A DNA stretch of 64,000 nt from Odontesthes bonariensis (lineage: Eukaryota > Chordata > Actinopteri > Atheriniformes > Atherinopsidae), in assembly GCF_027942865.1 (NCBI RefSeq), contig NC_134515.1, positions 3,728,839-3,792,838 on the forward strand, read 5' to 3'. Below, in pieces: positions 22,501 through 34,200 of the stretch (positions within the stretch are counted from its first letter, which is position 1; each line of letters opens with the position of its first letter). Both the position numbers and the translations under genes were made by a program. The notes beneath the pieces are model-generated. The model saw only the letters and a program-made list of their open reading frames with translations, searched no databases and was not told the origin of the DNA.

Positions 22501-23905
22501 TAATAAAATACAATTATTCATTTGTAATGTTTTATTGACACATAACTCATCAAACACACACTTAATAAATGGTCTTTTATGAGGCAGCAGGTTGCAGCTT
22601 TGTTAAATATGATTATATAATACTGTCATACATTTCTCCATACTACACATTGTATTTCCTCTTTCAGGAGGGAAGGTGGCAGTGGACTGATGGATCAGAC
22701 TTTAACTACAGCAACTGGCTTAGTGGGCAGCCTAACAACGCTGGAGGAAAAGAGCACTGTATTGATATCAATTATGGAGGTACAAACAGAGGTTCCACTA
22801 CACTTTTATGGACAACATATGGACACTGACAGTGTTCTCACTTTTTATGTCAACATCACATGAAGTCGCAGTGACAGCAGAATGTTTAAACATCAACACT
22901 TCATTTTCACTGATATGTGAACAAACTATTTACAGGAAATAACATGAAACTAACTCATTCAACCTGCTGTAGGCTTCGATGAACCCAGAGCACCATCATG
23001 GTTGGCCTGGACTTAAAATGGGTGCTGGCTTGAGCATAGTCAAACAAAGGAGGCTGCAGCAGAAGCAGGTGTCATTAGGCTTTGTGTTTTTGCCTCAGAA
23101 AGACAACTTTACATGTATTCATTTTGCTCCAAAGGCTGATCTCAGTTACCTGCTCTGTATAAAAAACACGTATTTGAGGGATTGGATCTGAATGAGTCCT
23201 AAATCCATCTCAACTGTGTTCACACCTGTTTTTAGAACTGTGAACCTGTGATTGGATCATGACGATCACATGTTAGCACCAAGTCTGAACAGGCCCACAG
23301 ATGAGCTGCAGGCCAGCAGTCCGTAGCTCTGCAGTGTGCTGTAGCATCCGGATAGCAAGTTATATGAAGTACAGTTTCAAGCTCATAGATGATGAGCACA
23401 TGAGCCTGTAGAACAGCTAATTAATAACACACTCTCACCCCAAACTGGACAGGAGGTCTACTGCATGTGGTTTAGAGACGTGTTGCTATGAACTACTTAA
23501 GATTCTGGTGCTCGTTCTCATGTTTAAATCTGTTAAAATGACAGACATCTTTCACATTTTTCCATTTTTCAATGATGGAAAATATTTGCCTAACAAGACA
23601 CTTGGCACAAATATAAGTATTTGTTTTAAGATGTTTGATTTTTATTGAGATATTTGGAGACATCCCAAGCCGCTTTGTGCTGTAGGGTCACAGTGTCGTG
23701 TTTAAGAAGCATTTGAAAATGTTCACAGACAGAGATATTCAACACACTCTTATGCACTGGAACAGTAACAAGCTTGTGTAAAAACCTAAATTAATGCATG
23801 TTTCTGCATGTTTGTTTTTTCCAAAAAAATCCCTAAACAGGAACGTTCTGGAACGATATACCATGTGACCATGGAAGATCTTTCATTTGTGGCAAGAAGC
23901 TGTGA
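19525..23905 (+). CDS. Secreted C-type lectin (nattectin/ladderlectin-like), complete, 6 coding exons
   Basis: Predicted secreted single-domain C-type lectin of 168 residues. Coding exons: 19525-19587, 19934-19964, 20133-20233, 21001-21135, 22668-22779 and 23841-23905, all GT..AG and in frame. Exon 1 is the signal peptide ([21 protein letters not shown]). The CTLD starts at the paired-cysteine segment CSPGCPPGW and has [26 protein letters not shown] and WND (151-153). The likely disulfides are C40-C51, C68-C164 and C141-C156. The primary sugar-binding triplet is QPN (131-133), between the galactose-type QPD and mannose-type EPN of the family. The fold is shared with fish ladderlectins, nattectins and type II antifreeze proteins; which of these it is cannot be decided here. 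Head-to-head with RBL copy 1. Intron 4 carries a foldback transposon. Confidence 0.92.
21202..22499. mobile_element. TTAA-flanked foldback MITE in C-type lectin intron 4
   Basis: TTAA occurs on both sides (21198-21201 and 22500-22503), and the U2 gene lacks the element at the same place. The two halves are long inverted repeats of about 350 bp. For example, CTGGACCTTATTTCTGGCAT near 21234 reappears inverted near 22460, and the GATGATGTCATC segment near 22011 reappears near 22217. The whole element is thus almost a palindrome. No transposase. A separate hAT element is nested in the left arm. Confidence 0.85.
21420..21904. mobile_element. Non-autonomous hAT element nested in the foldback MITE
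   Basis: 485 bp with terminal inverted repeats CAGAGGTCTTCAAC and GTTGAAGACCCCTG. It is flanked by a perfect 8-bp duplication CTTTAAGA (21412-21419 and 21905-21912), the hAT hallmark. No transposase frame. Confidence 0.93.
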
Positions 23906-24085
23906 TGCATCCGGCCATGTCAGCAACAAGGATAATCTCAGGCCTCATCACTCTTTTCTGTTCTAATCAAAAACTTCCAGATTAACACAGAGCAACAGAG
24001 CTCTTATGATTATGATTTATGATTTTTTTCATCATATATTAACTCTGCATTTATTAATTCGACTGTAGACTTTATCTGCACGTTC

Positions 24086-24091
24086 AATAAA
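24086..24091 (+). terminator. Poly(A) signal of the C-type lectin gene
   Basis: AATAAA about 180 bp after the stop codon at 23903-23905. Conserved in the U2 copy at about 50894-50899. Confidence 0.75.
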
Positions 24092-24099
24092 AATCCTCC

Positions 24100-24679
24100 A
24101 AATGCTGTTCTGAATCACTCTGTGTTGTGTGATTTCTTGTGTCCTTTCTATGGTTTTATGTTTTTGGTGCAGCTGACTGAAGGCTTCTGTGTGAAGATGT
24201 GGGCCTACATTAGGGGCTTCTTCTCTGCCCACAGCGTGCACGTTTACATGAAACATGAGGGAAACAAACTATTGTGTTAGTCCAACCAAAGTTGAACAGA
24301 ATCAAGCTTCTCAGATCTGGACTAACACTCCCAGATGATGCAGTTGTGGATGGAACCACTCTGTCAGGCTTGGACTTAAGAGGAGACTCAGATGCAGAGA
24401 GTTGGCGGAAGGGCAGACTTTATTAACTCCAAAGAGAAAATCACTCCCAGGGAGGCAACATAAAGGACTATGAAACTTTACTCGAATAAGAAAACTAAAC
24501 TATGAAAATTACAAACCAAAATTAACTCGTAATGAGGCTATAGAATTGTGACTAGACAAAAGCGAAATATGCAGGATAAATGTTGTAGTGGATTTTTTTA
24601 TCAAAGTGGATAACAACTTACTCAATAACAAGAGAAAATCTAGATTTGTCTTTCTTTAAGTTTTATTCAAAGGCACATT
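24100..24679. other. C-type lectin 3' flank, no gene seen
   Basis: Repeated at about 50905-51229 in U2 up to GACTTTATTAA, where the units diverge. No coding exon recognised. Confidence 0.4.
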
Positions 24680-25138
24680 GGCCCTCATTTATCAAGCCGT
24701 CGTAGAAAGCATCGTAGATATGAGCGGAGAACTCGTCGTACGCAGAGGCTCAAGTGAGATTTACAGAACATGCGTACCACACCAATCCCATCGTAAGACC
24801 GAGCGGCTGTTGATAAATCCGGCGGCTGAAATCCATCGTAATGATCCTAACCACGCCTTCTACAAAAGGCTGCACCTCTAGAATTTGCGACAGGATAGAC
24901 GAAAGGCGGCAAAGAAACGCTGTCAGCTGTCAACAGCGTTGGCGATGTAAATCGCAGACCGGACGAGTTATGTATTTTCCCCTACTGTGATGGTCAATAT
25001 AATGTGATAAACTCCAGATTAAATGAAATCTAAAATTGAACGATGTTTTACTTTTTCTCCAATAAGATCAGGAAGAAGTGGTCCGATATGAAATTTGCCA
25101 CCAAAGAAGGTCGCAGCTCTCCGACGCAGCATGTCACA

Positions 25139-25178
<40 letters not shown>

Positions 25179-25819
25179 GCTCCGATCCAGGTTTGGATTT
25201 GAGTGCCTTGGAGGAGAGGGTGGCTGGCCTGATCGGAGCTACGTCTTTGCGTATGCGCAGTGTTAAAGCGCCTCTCCTGTACGGCTCATAAGCCACTCAT
25301 CATTTTCCCGAAAGAAATCCTGCCGGTCCCGGAACACTCTCTCGCGCCTGATGCGCGCGTTCAGGTCCTCTAACAAAGCCAGATCTGCCATCGTTTCGCC
25401 ATTACCGCGCCGCTAGAATCACCTCTTAAATAGGCGGTTGAATAATGAGCCATCACTCTTCCAATTACGGAGTTGTACTTGTTTAATTTTTTTATTTATT
25501 TAATTTGCGTTTATGTTTATATTTATGTTGAAGTCAAATAAAACATGGGCCTTCTTTGAAGTGATAAGTCTGTCATTTTAACCAAGGGATTTGTTGCGAC
25601 TCATAAGGCACGCACTAGTGACGCTGCTGTTTATGTATGCTATTGCAGTCACCGCAAGTCAAAATGGAAAAGTGCGTACACGGCCTCAGACCTGTCGTGG
25701 CGATTTCATCTTTCCTGCGCTCACGATGGATTTGATAAATGCCAACCTTTGCGCAGAAAAGAACGTACACACGACCTACGCATGTTTTTCGTCTTATGCA
25801 AGTTTGATAAATGAGGGCC
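24680..25819 (-). mobile_element. Harbinger-like element with long terminal inverted repeats (U1 spacer)
   Basis: Termini GGCCCTCATTTATCAAG and, inverted, GGCCCTCATTTATCAAAC. A minus-strand frame from about 25393 shows ARIRRERVFRDRQDFFRE and NDEWLMS, the N-terminal signature of HARBI1-type transposases, and then breaks off. Repeated CGTA(C/G) motifs occur near both ends. It contains a 35-base G run. Different subfamily from the element at 10638. Confidence 0.75.
25143..25177. repeat. Poly(G) tract, 35 consecutive G
   Basis: Uninterrupted G35 inside the Harbinger-like element; length may be affected by sequencing or assembly. Confidence 0.9.
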
Positions 25820-26690
25820 TTAGTGTTTGAATAGTCTCCTGTCTGGGCTCTGCCAGACAGTGAGCGAAGAGGAGAAATACACACATCCCTTTTATACTCC
25901 AATCAGGTAGGGCCATCTTCAAATAACAAATAAGGCCCCCTCGCTCTGTGCTCTGTTCTATATCTGAGATGACACAGTTTGCGAGGTAGCCTCTTTACGA
26001 CCCCCTTGAGCTAACCTCCCCAGAAAGTATCAACCATAAACCTTTCCCCCGATGGAGTAAAAATCTGTTTTCCCTCACTGACCATACAGAAGGGGTCACA
26101 GGTTGAATAGGTCAGAGGGAAAGCAACAGACTTTGGATCAAATGAGACAACTAATACAACTAGTACTTACTACTAAAAGACTACAACTAAGAATTTTCCC
26201 ATCACAATATCAAGACTGTGACTATGGTTGCAAAGATGACACACTGGCACAAGACAAAAGGAGAGGCAGACTGTATGAACACAGGGGGAAAGGGAACGGG
26301 TGGAAACCATTAGGAATCAGGGAGACTCAGACCAGACACATGAGGAAGGGCAAGTGACCTGAGACTAGAGGACAGTTACTTATCAAAATAAAACAGGAAA
26401 TGACGAGGCCAAAACACCAAAATAAAACAAAACCTCACCACGGTGTGACTCCAGCATGTTTACACTCAACTGGTATCAAATGGGCCTTAGAGCTCTGTAA
26501 ATGCTTCAAACCTCAATGTGTTCGCATCGTTTATTAAAACCTGTAAAGCTTAAATGTATATTAATACAGCTGAATTTCCAATAAAGCTGCTCTCATTCAC
26601 ATAATGTTCTTCTTCTTTTGACACAAAATGGGACTGTAAAGCACCTCATTAAGACGATGTGTCATCTCTGAGTTACTGAAAGCGTTTCTA
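25820..26690. other. U1 spacer, no feature assigned
   Basis: Absent from U2. Short AG-rich frames (26103-26357) do not resemble any known protein. The two flanks of the Harbinger element (24360-24670 and 25820-26440) may be one older interrupted repeat that I cannot name. Confidence 0.3.
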
Positions 26691-26699
26691 AACTGTTGC

Positions 26700-27960
26700 T
26701 CTGCTCCAATAAAAATAAAATCTTTAAGATATGATGGAACTCAGTCATTAAGAGCTTTAGATGTGAAGAGAAGAATTTTAAAATCTATTCTGAATTTAAC
26801 AGGGAGCCAATGAAGAGAAGCTAAAACTGGAGAAATATGATCTCTGCTGTTAGATCTCATCAGAACTCTGGCTGCAGCATTTTACATTACAAAGGTGAAA
26901 GAAGGCAGCGCCAGAAACCTGTTTTATGTGTGAGTCAAAGGACAGGTCCTGGTCAAAAATAACTCCAAGGTTCCTCACTGTAGTACAAGAAGCCAAGAAA
27001 ATTCAATCTAAAGTCAGAATACACAACTAGACGGTTTCTCCCTGAAGAGCTCAGGGCCAGAATCAACTTCAGTTTTTTCTTAGTTCAGAAGCAGAAAATT
27101 CAGAGTCATCCAGCTCTTTATGTGTTGTGGTCTAACCCAGGGGTTCCCAAACTTTTCCATGCCAAGGCCCCCAAACAGTGTTAGCTTCTGGCCCCCTTTG
27201 CAAACCACACACAATGCTACAAAATATGTAAAGAAACATCAACTTTTAGAACGTATTTTCTTTCTTTTCTTCACGGACAGCAGCTCGCTGTGTGAATGCA
27301 GCCTGACTAAATGCTCTTCTTTACGTCTGAAGAAGTCGACCGTTTTTTCAGACTCTGACGGATGTTTTTGTAAGTGACGCCGAAGTTGATACTAATTTGA
27401 GAGGGTCTCCAGACAGAGGACGCATTTTGGGCAATTGTGGCCATTTTTCTGTACGGCTGTAAAGCCAAACTTAATGTATGCTCCATCATACTTTCTGATT
27501 TTAGTCGGCCAGTTCTTTCGGTCTCTTCCAAGTCAAAAATCTGTCCATTTTGGCTAAGCTAGCTACACGCTAGCTTGAGGAGCAGAGCAGCTTCAGAACA
27601 GACGCAAACCGCCAGGTCAACGATGTTTTGACTGGCAGCCAATCAGAAAGACAAGCATGGCAAATAACATTTCCATATGATATTTTATTATAAATTGTAT
27701 TTTACAATACCGATTAAAAAAGTGTGACAATTTTTTATAATGATGTTTAAAAAAAATTTAATTATATTTTTTTATTTTTGCATTTTTTTCTAATCTACAC
27801 CAATTTTCGGAGGCCCCCCTAGCGCCCCCTGGCGTCCCCCACTTTGAAAACCACTGGTCTAACCAACTGATTGGTTTCATAGATAAGTACAGCTGAGTAT
27901 CATCTGCAAAGCATTGAAAATGTAAAGAGGGTTCAGGCTGTGTTTGAGAATAAAGGAGCT
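26700..27960 (-). mobile_element. L2/Rex-like LINE fragment, split by a hAT element (U1)
   Basis: The minus strand shows HFQCFADDTQLYLSMKPI (about 27870-27930; catalytic ADD with Phe for Tyr). After the hAT insertion, SWMTLNFLLLN.EKTEV follows near 27080-27110, then a degraded GTLELFLTRTCPLTHT-like segment (about 26930-26980). Many stops; 5'-truncated. Confidence 0.8.
27138..27856. mobile_element. Non-autonomous hAT element inside the LINE (U1)
   Basis: Termini CAGGGGTTCCCAAACTTTT and, inverted, CAGTGGTTTTCAAAGTGGG, flanked by a perfect 8-bp duplication GTCTAACC (27130-27137 and 27857-27864). A 74-residue minus-strand frame (27307-27531) is not a recognisable transposase. Confidence 0.92.
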
Positions 27961-28519
27961 CAGAGCAGATATTCACTTTAAAGCTGCTCAGAACTGAACA
28001 AACTAAACCCGGATTTTGTTTTAAATTACACGTTTTAGTGTTCATTACTTTTTCTATTATGTTTTGTAAAAATCTATGTAATTACTAAATCAAATTAGTT
28101 CTTTGGATTCGAATTTTGAAAATATACACTGCAATGATCATGTTAAGCACAGATTACATATAAAGTTATGTTCTGTGAGGGAGGGGCGGAGCCTATTTGA
28201 AGTTAAACTGAGAGTCAAGACCTGTCCTGTGTGAGAGCGTGACCTACTCGATTTTTGGAGAAAACTGAATTGTGTATTTAAAAATAAACTGCGGATGTTT
28301 TAAAGTAGTTACACTAAGTATACGGAAGAGCGTGTAAAGCAATTATTAAGATCGGTCTGGTTGCTAAACGTTTGCTAAAGGTTAGCCTAAGACTGCACCA
28401 GTCCTAATTCATTATTGCTGCAGTGAATTATTTGTGTTAATTGTTATTTGTTAATTTCAGTGTTTTCTGAAATAAAATAACTTGAACAATTTAAATGTAT
28501 TTCTTTTTAAACAATATAT

Positions 28520-28861
28520 TGTGGCGTGCTGTGGGTGTGTTGCCGCATTGCATTATGGGTGCTCTCTGTTCCCCATTTATGTGCTGTATTTAGTGCTGTG
28601 GTAGAGTTTGTATGTGTTTATGTTTATGTTCTGTATGCAGTGACAGTGTAGTACAAGGTTTTTGTTCGTGTTGCATTTGAACTAAATCTGCACCATAACT
28701 GAAAGTGGTGAGACAGAAAGTTACCACCACTTGTTCCAATATATGTGAAGTGATTGTAATTCACTATTGTACCTGTGAATTGCCTGGCAAAATAAAAGTG
28801 TTTGCTGCACAAGAAATTCTGGACTGAGACTTTTCCTGTCTCCACCTCTACCATTGCTACA
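28520..28861 (+). mobile_element. Solo LTR
   Basis: 342 bp starting TGTGGCGTGC and ending TTGCTACA (TG..CA), flanked by a 4-bp duplication ATAT (28516-28519 and 28862-28865). An AATAAAA poly(A)-type signal lies near 28790. No internal retroviral region is adjacent, so it is most simply a solo LTR. Absent from U2. Confidence 0.75.
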
Positions 28862-28869
28862 ATATTTAA

Positions 28870-29395
28870 GGCAACGGGTTTCCACGCGATTTTCTAGTAA
28901 ACTCAACTAGTTCGGGTTAAGAGTTTATGTTTATGTTCATGTTTACACGGTTCAGCTATCTACAGGTATCAACAAGGGTTGGCTTAAGACTCCTGCAGTG
29001 TGCTGATACTTAAGTATTGTTTAATCTAGTTTAAAGTGGAACTCTATGGTAAGGAGGAGGCACCTGTCACCTGTTTGCATGGATGCATGTTTCCCTCCCA
29101 GTAATGCTGCATTCAACTACAGAACTCCAAGTTTCACATCTCTGACCAGAAACATGTTCATGAACACGGAGCATGAAAGCTGATTTTATGAAGCCTAAAC
29201 ATGTTGCTTTTCAAGCAGTTAAACCACTTTATCTCTTTGACATCAGATCAATCTGTTTGCACCTCAGTCTGGCTTCAGTGTTTAACAAGTCAGATAATGA
29301 TATAATACCACGAGACTGCAAGCTGTAAACGAAAGGAAAGTTTATTCATGTAGCTCAAAGAAAACTGACGCAGAATAACAGAACAAAAGAAAAAG
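28870..29395. other. U1/U2 spacer
   Basis: Homologous to about 51925-52390 from TTTATGTTCATGTTTACACG onward. Contains no gene I can see; it leads directly into the conserved unit start. Confidence 0.5.
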
Positions 29396-31250
29396 ACGAG
29401 TTGATCACAAAGGATATTGAATCAGTGTTACAATTAGAGTCATATTAAAGAAAATCAATACTATCTAATCACATGTGTATTAACACTGTGGTCCAAACGT
29501 CACCGGCCTCGTCTCCCAACAGCTACAAAGTGAACTTTATTCTAAATGGTGTATTTGGATTTCTTCAGGATTCGATTGGTTGATTATTGATTCAATATAT
29601 ATTGAATTTAAAGCATGAATTTGATGATGTCATCTTCTTTTCGGTGATGTCCTCAAATGGCAGGAGCTGCAAAAGACCAGGTAAAAACTGAATTTCAGTC
29701 AGAAGAAATCAGCACCAAAATGTGGCAGAAAAACCTTTTGTTAACACAGTGTGAATGTGGTTTGATGGGAATAATCATGTCTTCTGCAGCTTTTTAGGAA
29801 ACATGCGGAGGAATTAAATAAAATGATATAAAATGAAATAAATAACTGACAGAAATGGACTAGAATACGAAACATAAGAAAGGAACTATTAAACCAACGC
29901 AGAAAAACACAGACCATGACAACCTGTCATCACACTTCATGGTGTTCACTGAGTTGAGTCACATGATGAATATCTCCATCACAACTGAGCCAGTAAAATT
30001 GACCAATCACGTTTCCTTTTGTCCCAAAGTCATTGCTGTCCCGGTTCAAACCCTCCATGTGGGACGCTGTGGTCACTAAACATGTCTTTTCTGTGCAGAA
30101 AAAGTGAACTACGCCCACTCTTGCTTTCTCATTGAAAACTGGCGTAAGCATCCAGGTGTTGGGTTGGAAGTAATGCTGATCAGAGCCAGAGCCCATAAAT
30201 ACCCCCGAACACTGCAGAGTCACTTGATGCGGGACTGAATTCTGATCATTTTCCTGTAATACTCAACAACACCAGATGTTAGTGGGCTTCACATTTCATC
30301 AAATCTTTCCATGACAGCTTAGCAACCATAACTAGGTTTGCAGTTCAGTCAGATTTCTTATATCCATTTGCTCAGACATGAACTGTAAATGTTAGCATGT
30401 CAAGCTGTGTAGCTCACAAAGTTATGCGGTGGAACTACGAAAGTCAAGCTAGAGCTCATATTCAGCTGTGATTGTTGCAGCTGATCCTCAGCTGTGTTGG
30501 TGTCCGAGCCTTTGGTTCAGGTTGTGGAGCAGTTCTACCCCAGCAGCATCTCATGTTACAGCCCCACACACATTTTAAAGCAGCTTCAGTACATTGCTGC
30601 CACCTGGTGGTATAAGCATTACCACCAGTGTAAACTTAGCAGCTTGTTTAATCACACTGTGCAGATCAACATGTGTTTGTGTGGAAGTTCAGCCACTAAC
30701 GGATCCCAGAAATCAGCAGAGCTCTCTGTGTTGTCAGCAGCTTTTATATCTTTACAGCAGAGTCACTTCCAAACACCAACGTGAGTCGGGGTCAATCTGA
30801 AATACCAGCTTCCAGAGAAAGTTGATTCTCATGATTGGAAATAAAGGTTCACTTGAATAGTCTTTCGTTTCTGGTTAATATAGAAAATAAATGTGACCTC
30901 ATGGCTCTGTTTAACACTACCTGGTTTCAGTAAATAGTCCATAAAAGAGTTTTATTAGATTAGGGGTGGCAGTCACAGGTGAGCAGGCACCTGGGAGGGC
31001 TAATGGTTTTTGACCAGGGCAAGAGAGGCGGCAAAGGCAAAGTTCTTTGTTTGTTTGCTTGGTTTGAAGAATAAACCTAAAGAAACAATTTTTTTTTTGC
31101 CTGGACAATGGACTCATTTATCCTGCGTAAATTCACTCCCTAGCTGTCTCAGTGGCTGTTTGATTTGATTTAGTTTATTATTGTTTTGTTTTTTGATTTT
31201 TTGATTATTGACACCGAGGACGAATAGTCCATAAAAGGCCTTTAAAGTAC
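29396..31250. other. RBL 3' flank in U2
   Basis: Equivalent to 1-2100 with three deletions: 12 bp near 30125, about 36 bp near 30534 and about 170 bp near 30945. A stop codon present in U1 and U3 (TAA) is CAA at about 30166, which lengthens the minus-strand frame ending at 29930. Confidence 0.45.
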
Positions 31251-31254
31251 TTAC

Positions 31255-34200
31255 ATATGCATATGTAGGTAACCTCCAGGTACTTGTATGTGCCAACACA
31301 GGGGTCTCCAAACATTGAGTTGCTTGCTTTGACAGAACAGCTGCTTTTCCCATTGCAGCTGTGGATGAAACAGGAGCTTTAACATGGACTGAGGGAACAT
31401 GGGTGCCATTAGATGGAGGATTGGAGTAAAGTAACATTCTGTACCTGGCAGCAACTTCACTTGCAGGCCTTGAGCAGAGGATATTTTGGACCTGATCGGT
31501 AGGACGCCCAAAAATGCACGTGTTTCTGTCACTGCGTCCATAATCGGCCCCGAGGACAGATATAACCTGCCCCTCACCTGACGAACAGAGAAGTTAGATA
31601 CCAGGCTGGTGAAAGCAAGGAAAACACAAACATGTATATTTATGGCATCAATCCAATGCAAATACAAGAATCTCACCACACTGAAGGTTTGCCAGAGAAA
31701 ATTCACATGCTACACTTCGGACTGTTGGAGCAACAGAAATCACATGAGAAACAGAAATCATCTCTGTTCAGCTGTTATGAGTTCAGTTTGATGCCACAGA
31801 CCTGCAGGGAAGCAGCCGTAGGTGGTGTCCAGGTACTTGTAGATGCCATGGCAGGGATCAGAGGTACGAACGACGTTTGCATTGATTTCACACACTTTCT
31901 TACCGTCACATCTGCAGGAGCAAAAGGAAGGAAAAGAGCTTGTTTCCAGATTTGAATAGAGGGATTCAAGGTAAACACAAGAAACTTGTGCTAAAGAAAA
32001 ATAAATAAATAAATAGAAAGGACCAGGACTCAGTGAATAATTCCCAATACTCCCTATAATATAGATCAGTGAGCAGTGCTGACCAACATGTCATTGGGGT
32101 CATCAGGTGGGAACCTCCTTTCATCAGTGTTTCGTCTAGTTGGGCCCACGACACCTCCAGGAGGCTAGAGAGTGATCACTGGCGTTCCAGAGTCACTCCC
32201 CTAATGCCAGCCATCACTGCTCCTCACACCACAACCACCATCTTTTTTTTTTTTTTCTTTTTTTTTTCTGGGCTTTTTATGCCTTTAATGATAGGACAGT
32301 TGGAGAGAGACAGGAATGCAAGGGGCAGAGAGAGGGGGGAGACATGCAGCAAAGGGCCGCTTGGTGCGGGACTCGAACCGGGGCCAGCTGCAGCGAGGAC
32401 TATAACCTCTGTACATGGGGCGGCTGCTTAACCCACTATGCCACCGACCGCCCCAACAACCATCTTTTACAGCCACAAGCTACCCCAGTCTCTCACCAAT
32501 TGCACACCAGTCACAGCAGGGAGGAGAACCCTGGTTCGGGTAGGGGGTAATGAAAATATAGAGGATGCCAGAGGTGGAGGCAGGACAAGACACACCAGCA
32601 GATTCAGCCGACAAACTCACCTAAACAGTCCTATAATCACTAAAAATGCCAGCAAAATCAAATCCATACAACTCACTCAAAGCCAACTCACCCAAAATGG
32701 CCGCCTGGTTTCAAAAGGATCACATGGGCCAAACCCTCCACTTAAATATCTTGAACTTCTTCTTTGCTTTTTCAAAAGTCTGTTTACCCTAAGAGCTGCC
32801 CCTGCTGGGCCCCAGCTGCTATTGCTTCTTCTAATCCAAATCCACTGACTGGATTTTACTGCTTCATCTGACACTTCCTTCACTATTTTCCTCACACTCT
32901 GTCCACTTACACCCAGCTCCCTCAACAACGAAACAACAGACTTTGCAACAAATCCTCTACATCCTACTTCCACTGGACAGATTCTTACCTTCCATCCTCG
33001 CTGCTCTGCTTCTGCCCCCAACTCCACATATCTAAGCTTTTTCCTTTCATATGCTTCCTCTACTAATTCCTCCCAAGGAACAGTCAGCTCTATGAAATAG
33101 ACTCTCATCCTACTCCAAGACCACAAGACTATATCAGGCCTTAGATTTGTAGAGGCTATTTCCTGGGGAACAACAAGCGTATTTCCTAAATCTACCTGCA
33201 TCTCCCAATCACAAGCATCCTCCAAGCTGCCGTGCCTCCTTATCGTCTTTTTAACTTGCTCCCCCTCTTGAACAAACTGAATTGCAACTCTCTTCACCTT
33301 AGACCCTCTTAAGTTTACCTGCCTTCGTTTTTCTTCAATACCTGCAGCTAAACTTCTTAATACTTGGTTATGTCGCCATGGATACCGGCCTTGTGACAGA
33401 CTAACCTTACAACCTGACAAAATATGCCTTAGAGTTGCAGTACCTGAACATAACAAACATAACGGGTCTCCATTTACCCAGAGTTTTAGGTTCTAGGGAG
33501 TTGGCAATACATCATATGTTGCCCCTATCAAAAATCTAATACTCCTTTCCTCCATACTCCACAGTTCTTTCCAACTAAGCTTTTTCTTCTCTACACGTTC
33601 CCAATTCAACCACCGTCCCTGCTTAGCCTGAGCCACTGCCTTTGCACCCCTTAACATTTCCTCCTGTCCACGAACCTGCTCAACAACTAGCTTTCTCTTC
33701 TCCTTGGGACCTGCTCTACTCCACACCGGTTTACCTGGGCCAGGCCCCAAGCCTCCCCGGCCTATTTGCACATTACCCACAATCTCTGCATGTCTAAGAG
33801 TTGCTTCTCCCTCCTGAGCTGCCATTCTTGGATTCCATTTCCTCCCCTTGGTTGGGTTTGGAACCACCTTACTAACTACCACATCTTTACTCCCAGCTAA
33901 CAGGAACTCTGGCCTAACTTTAGTACATTTAAACTCCTCTACTAGACTAGATACTGGGAGCTGGAGTATGCCTTTCCCATACAGTGCCACAGTACTTAAG
34001 CATCTAGGAACACCTAGCCACTTCCTAATATAAAAGCTAACTAATCTTTCCATTTTTTCTACAACAGATAATGGAATCTCATACACAGAAAGTGGCCACA
34101 TCAACCTAGGAAACAATCCAAACTGCAGACACCACAGCTTCTACTCTCCTGGAAGCTCTGATTTATCTATTCTATCCAGTCCCTCAGCAACATCTTCCCG

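Larger units (their letters stand above)
1..29395. repeat. Tandem segmental duplication, unit U1
   Basis: Position 1 matches 29396 and 52391, and the sequence stays collinear and nearly identical with U2 over 1 to about 18100 and again over about 20841-24420. The unit carries RBL copy 1, the transposon block, the complete C-type lectin gene and a spacer. Relative to U2 it has extra insertions in the spacer (Harbinger element, LINE plus hAT, solo LTR) and in the C-type lectin intron (foldback element). There is no filler sequence at the U1/U2 border, as expected for unequal crossing-over. Confidence 0.95.
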
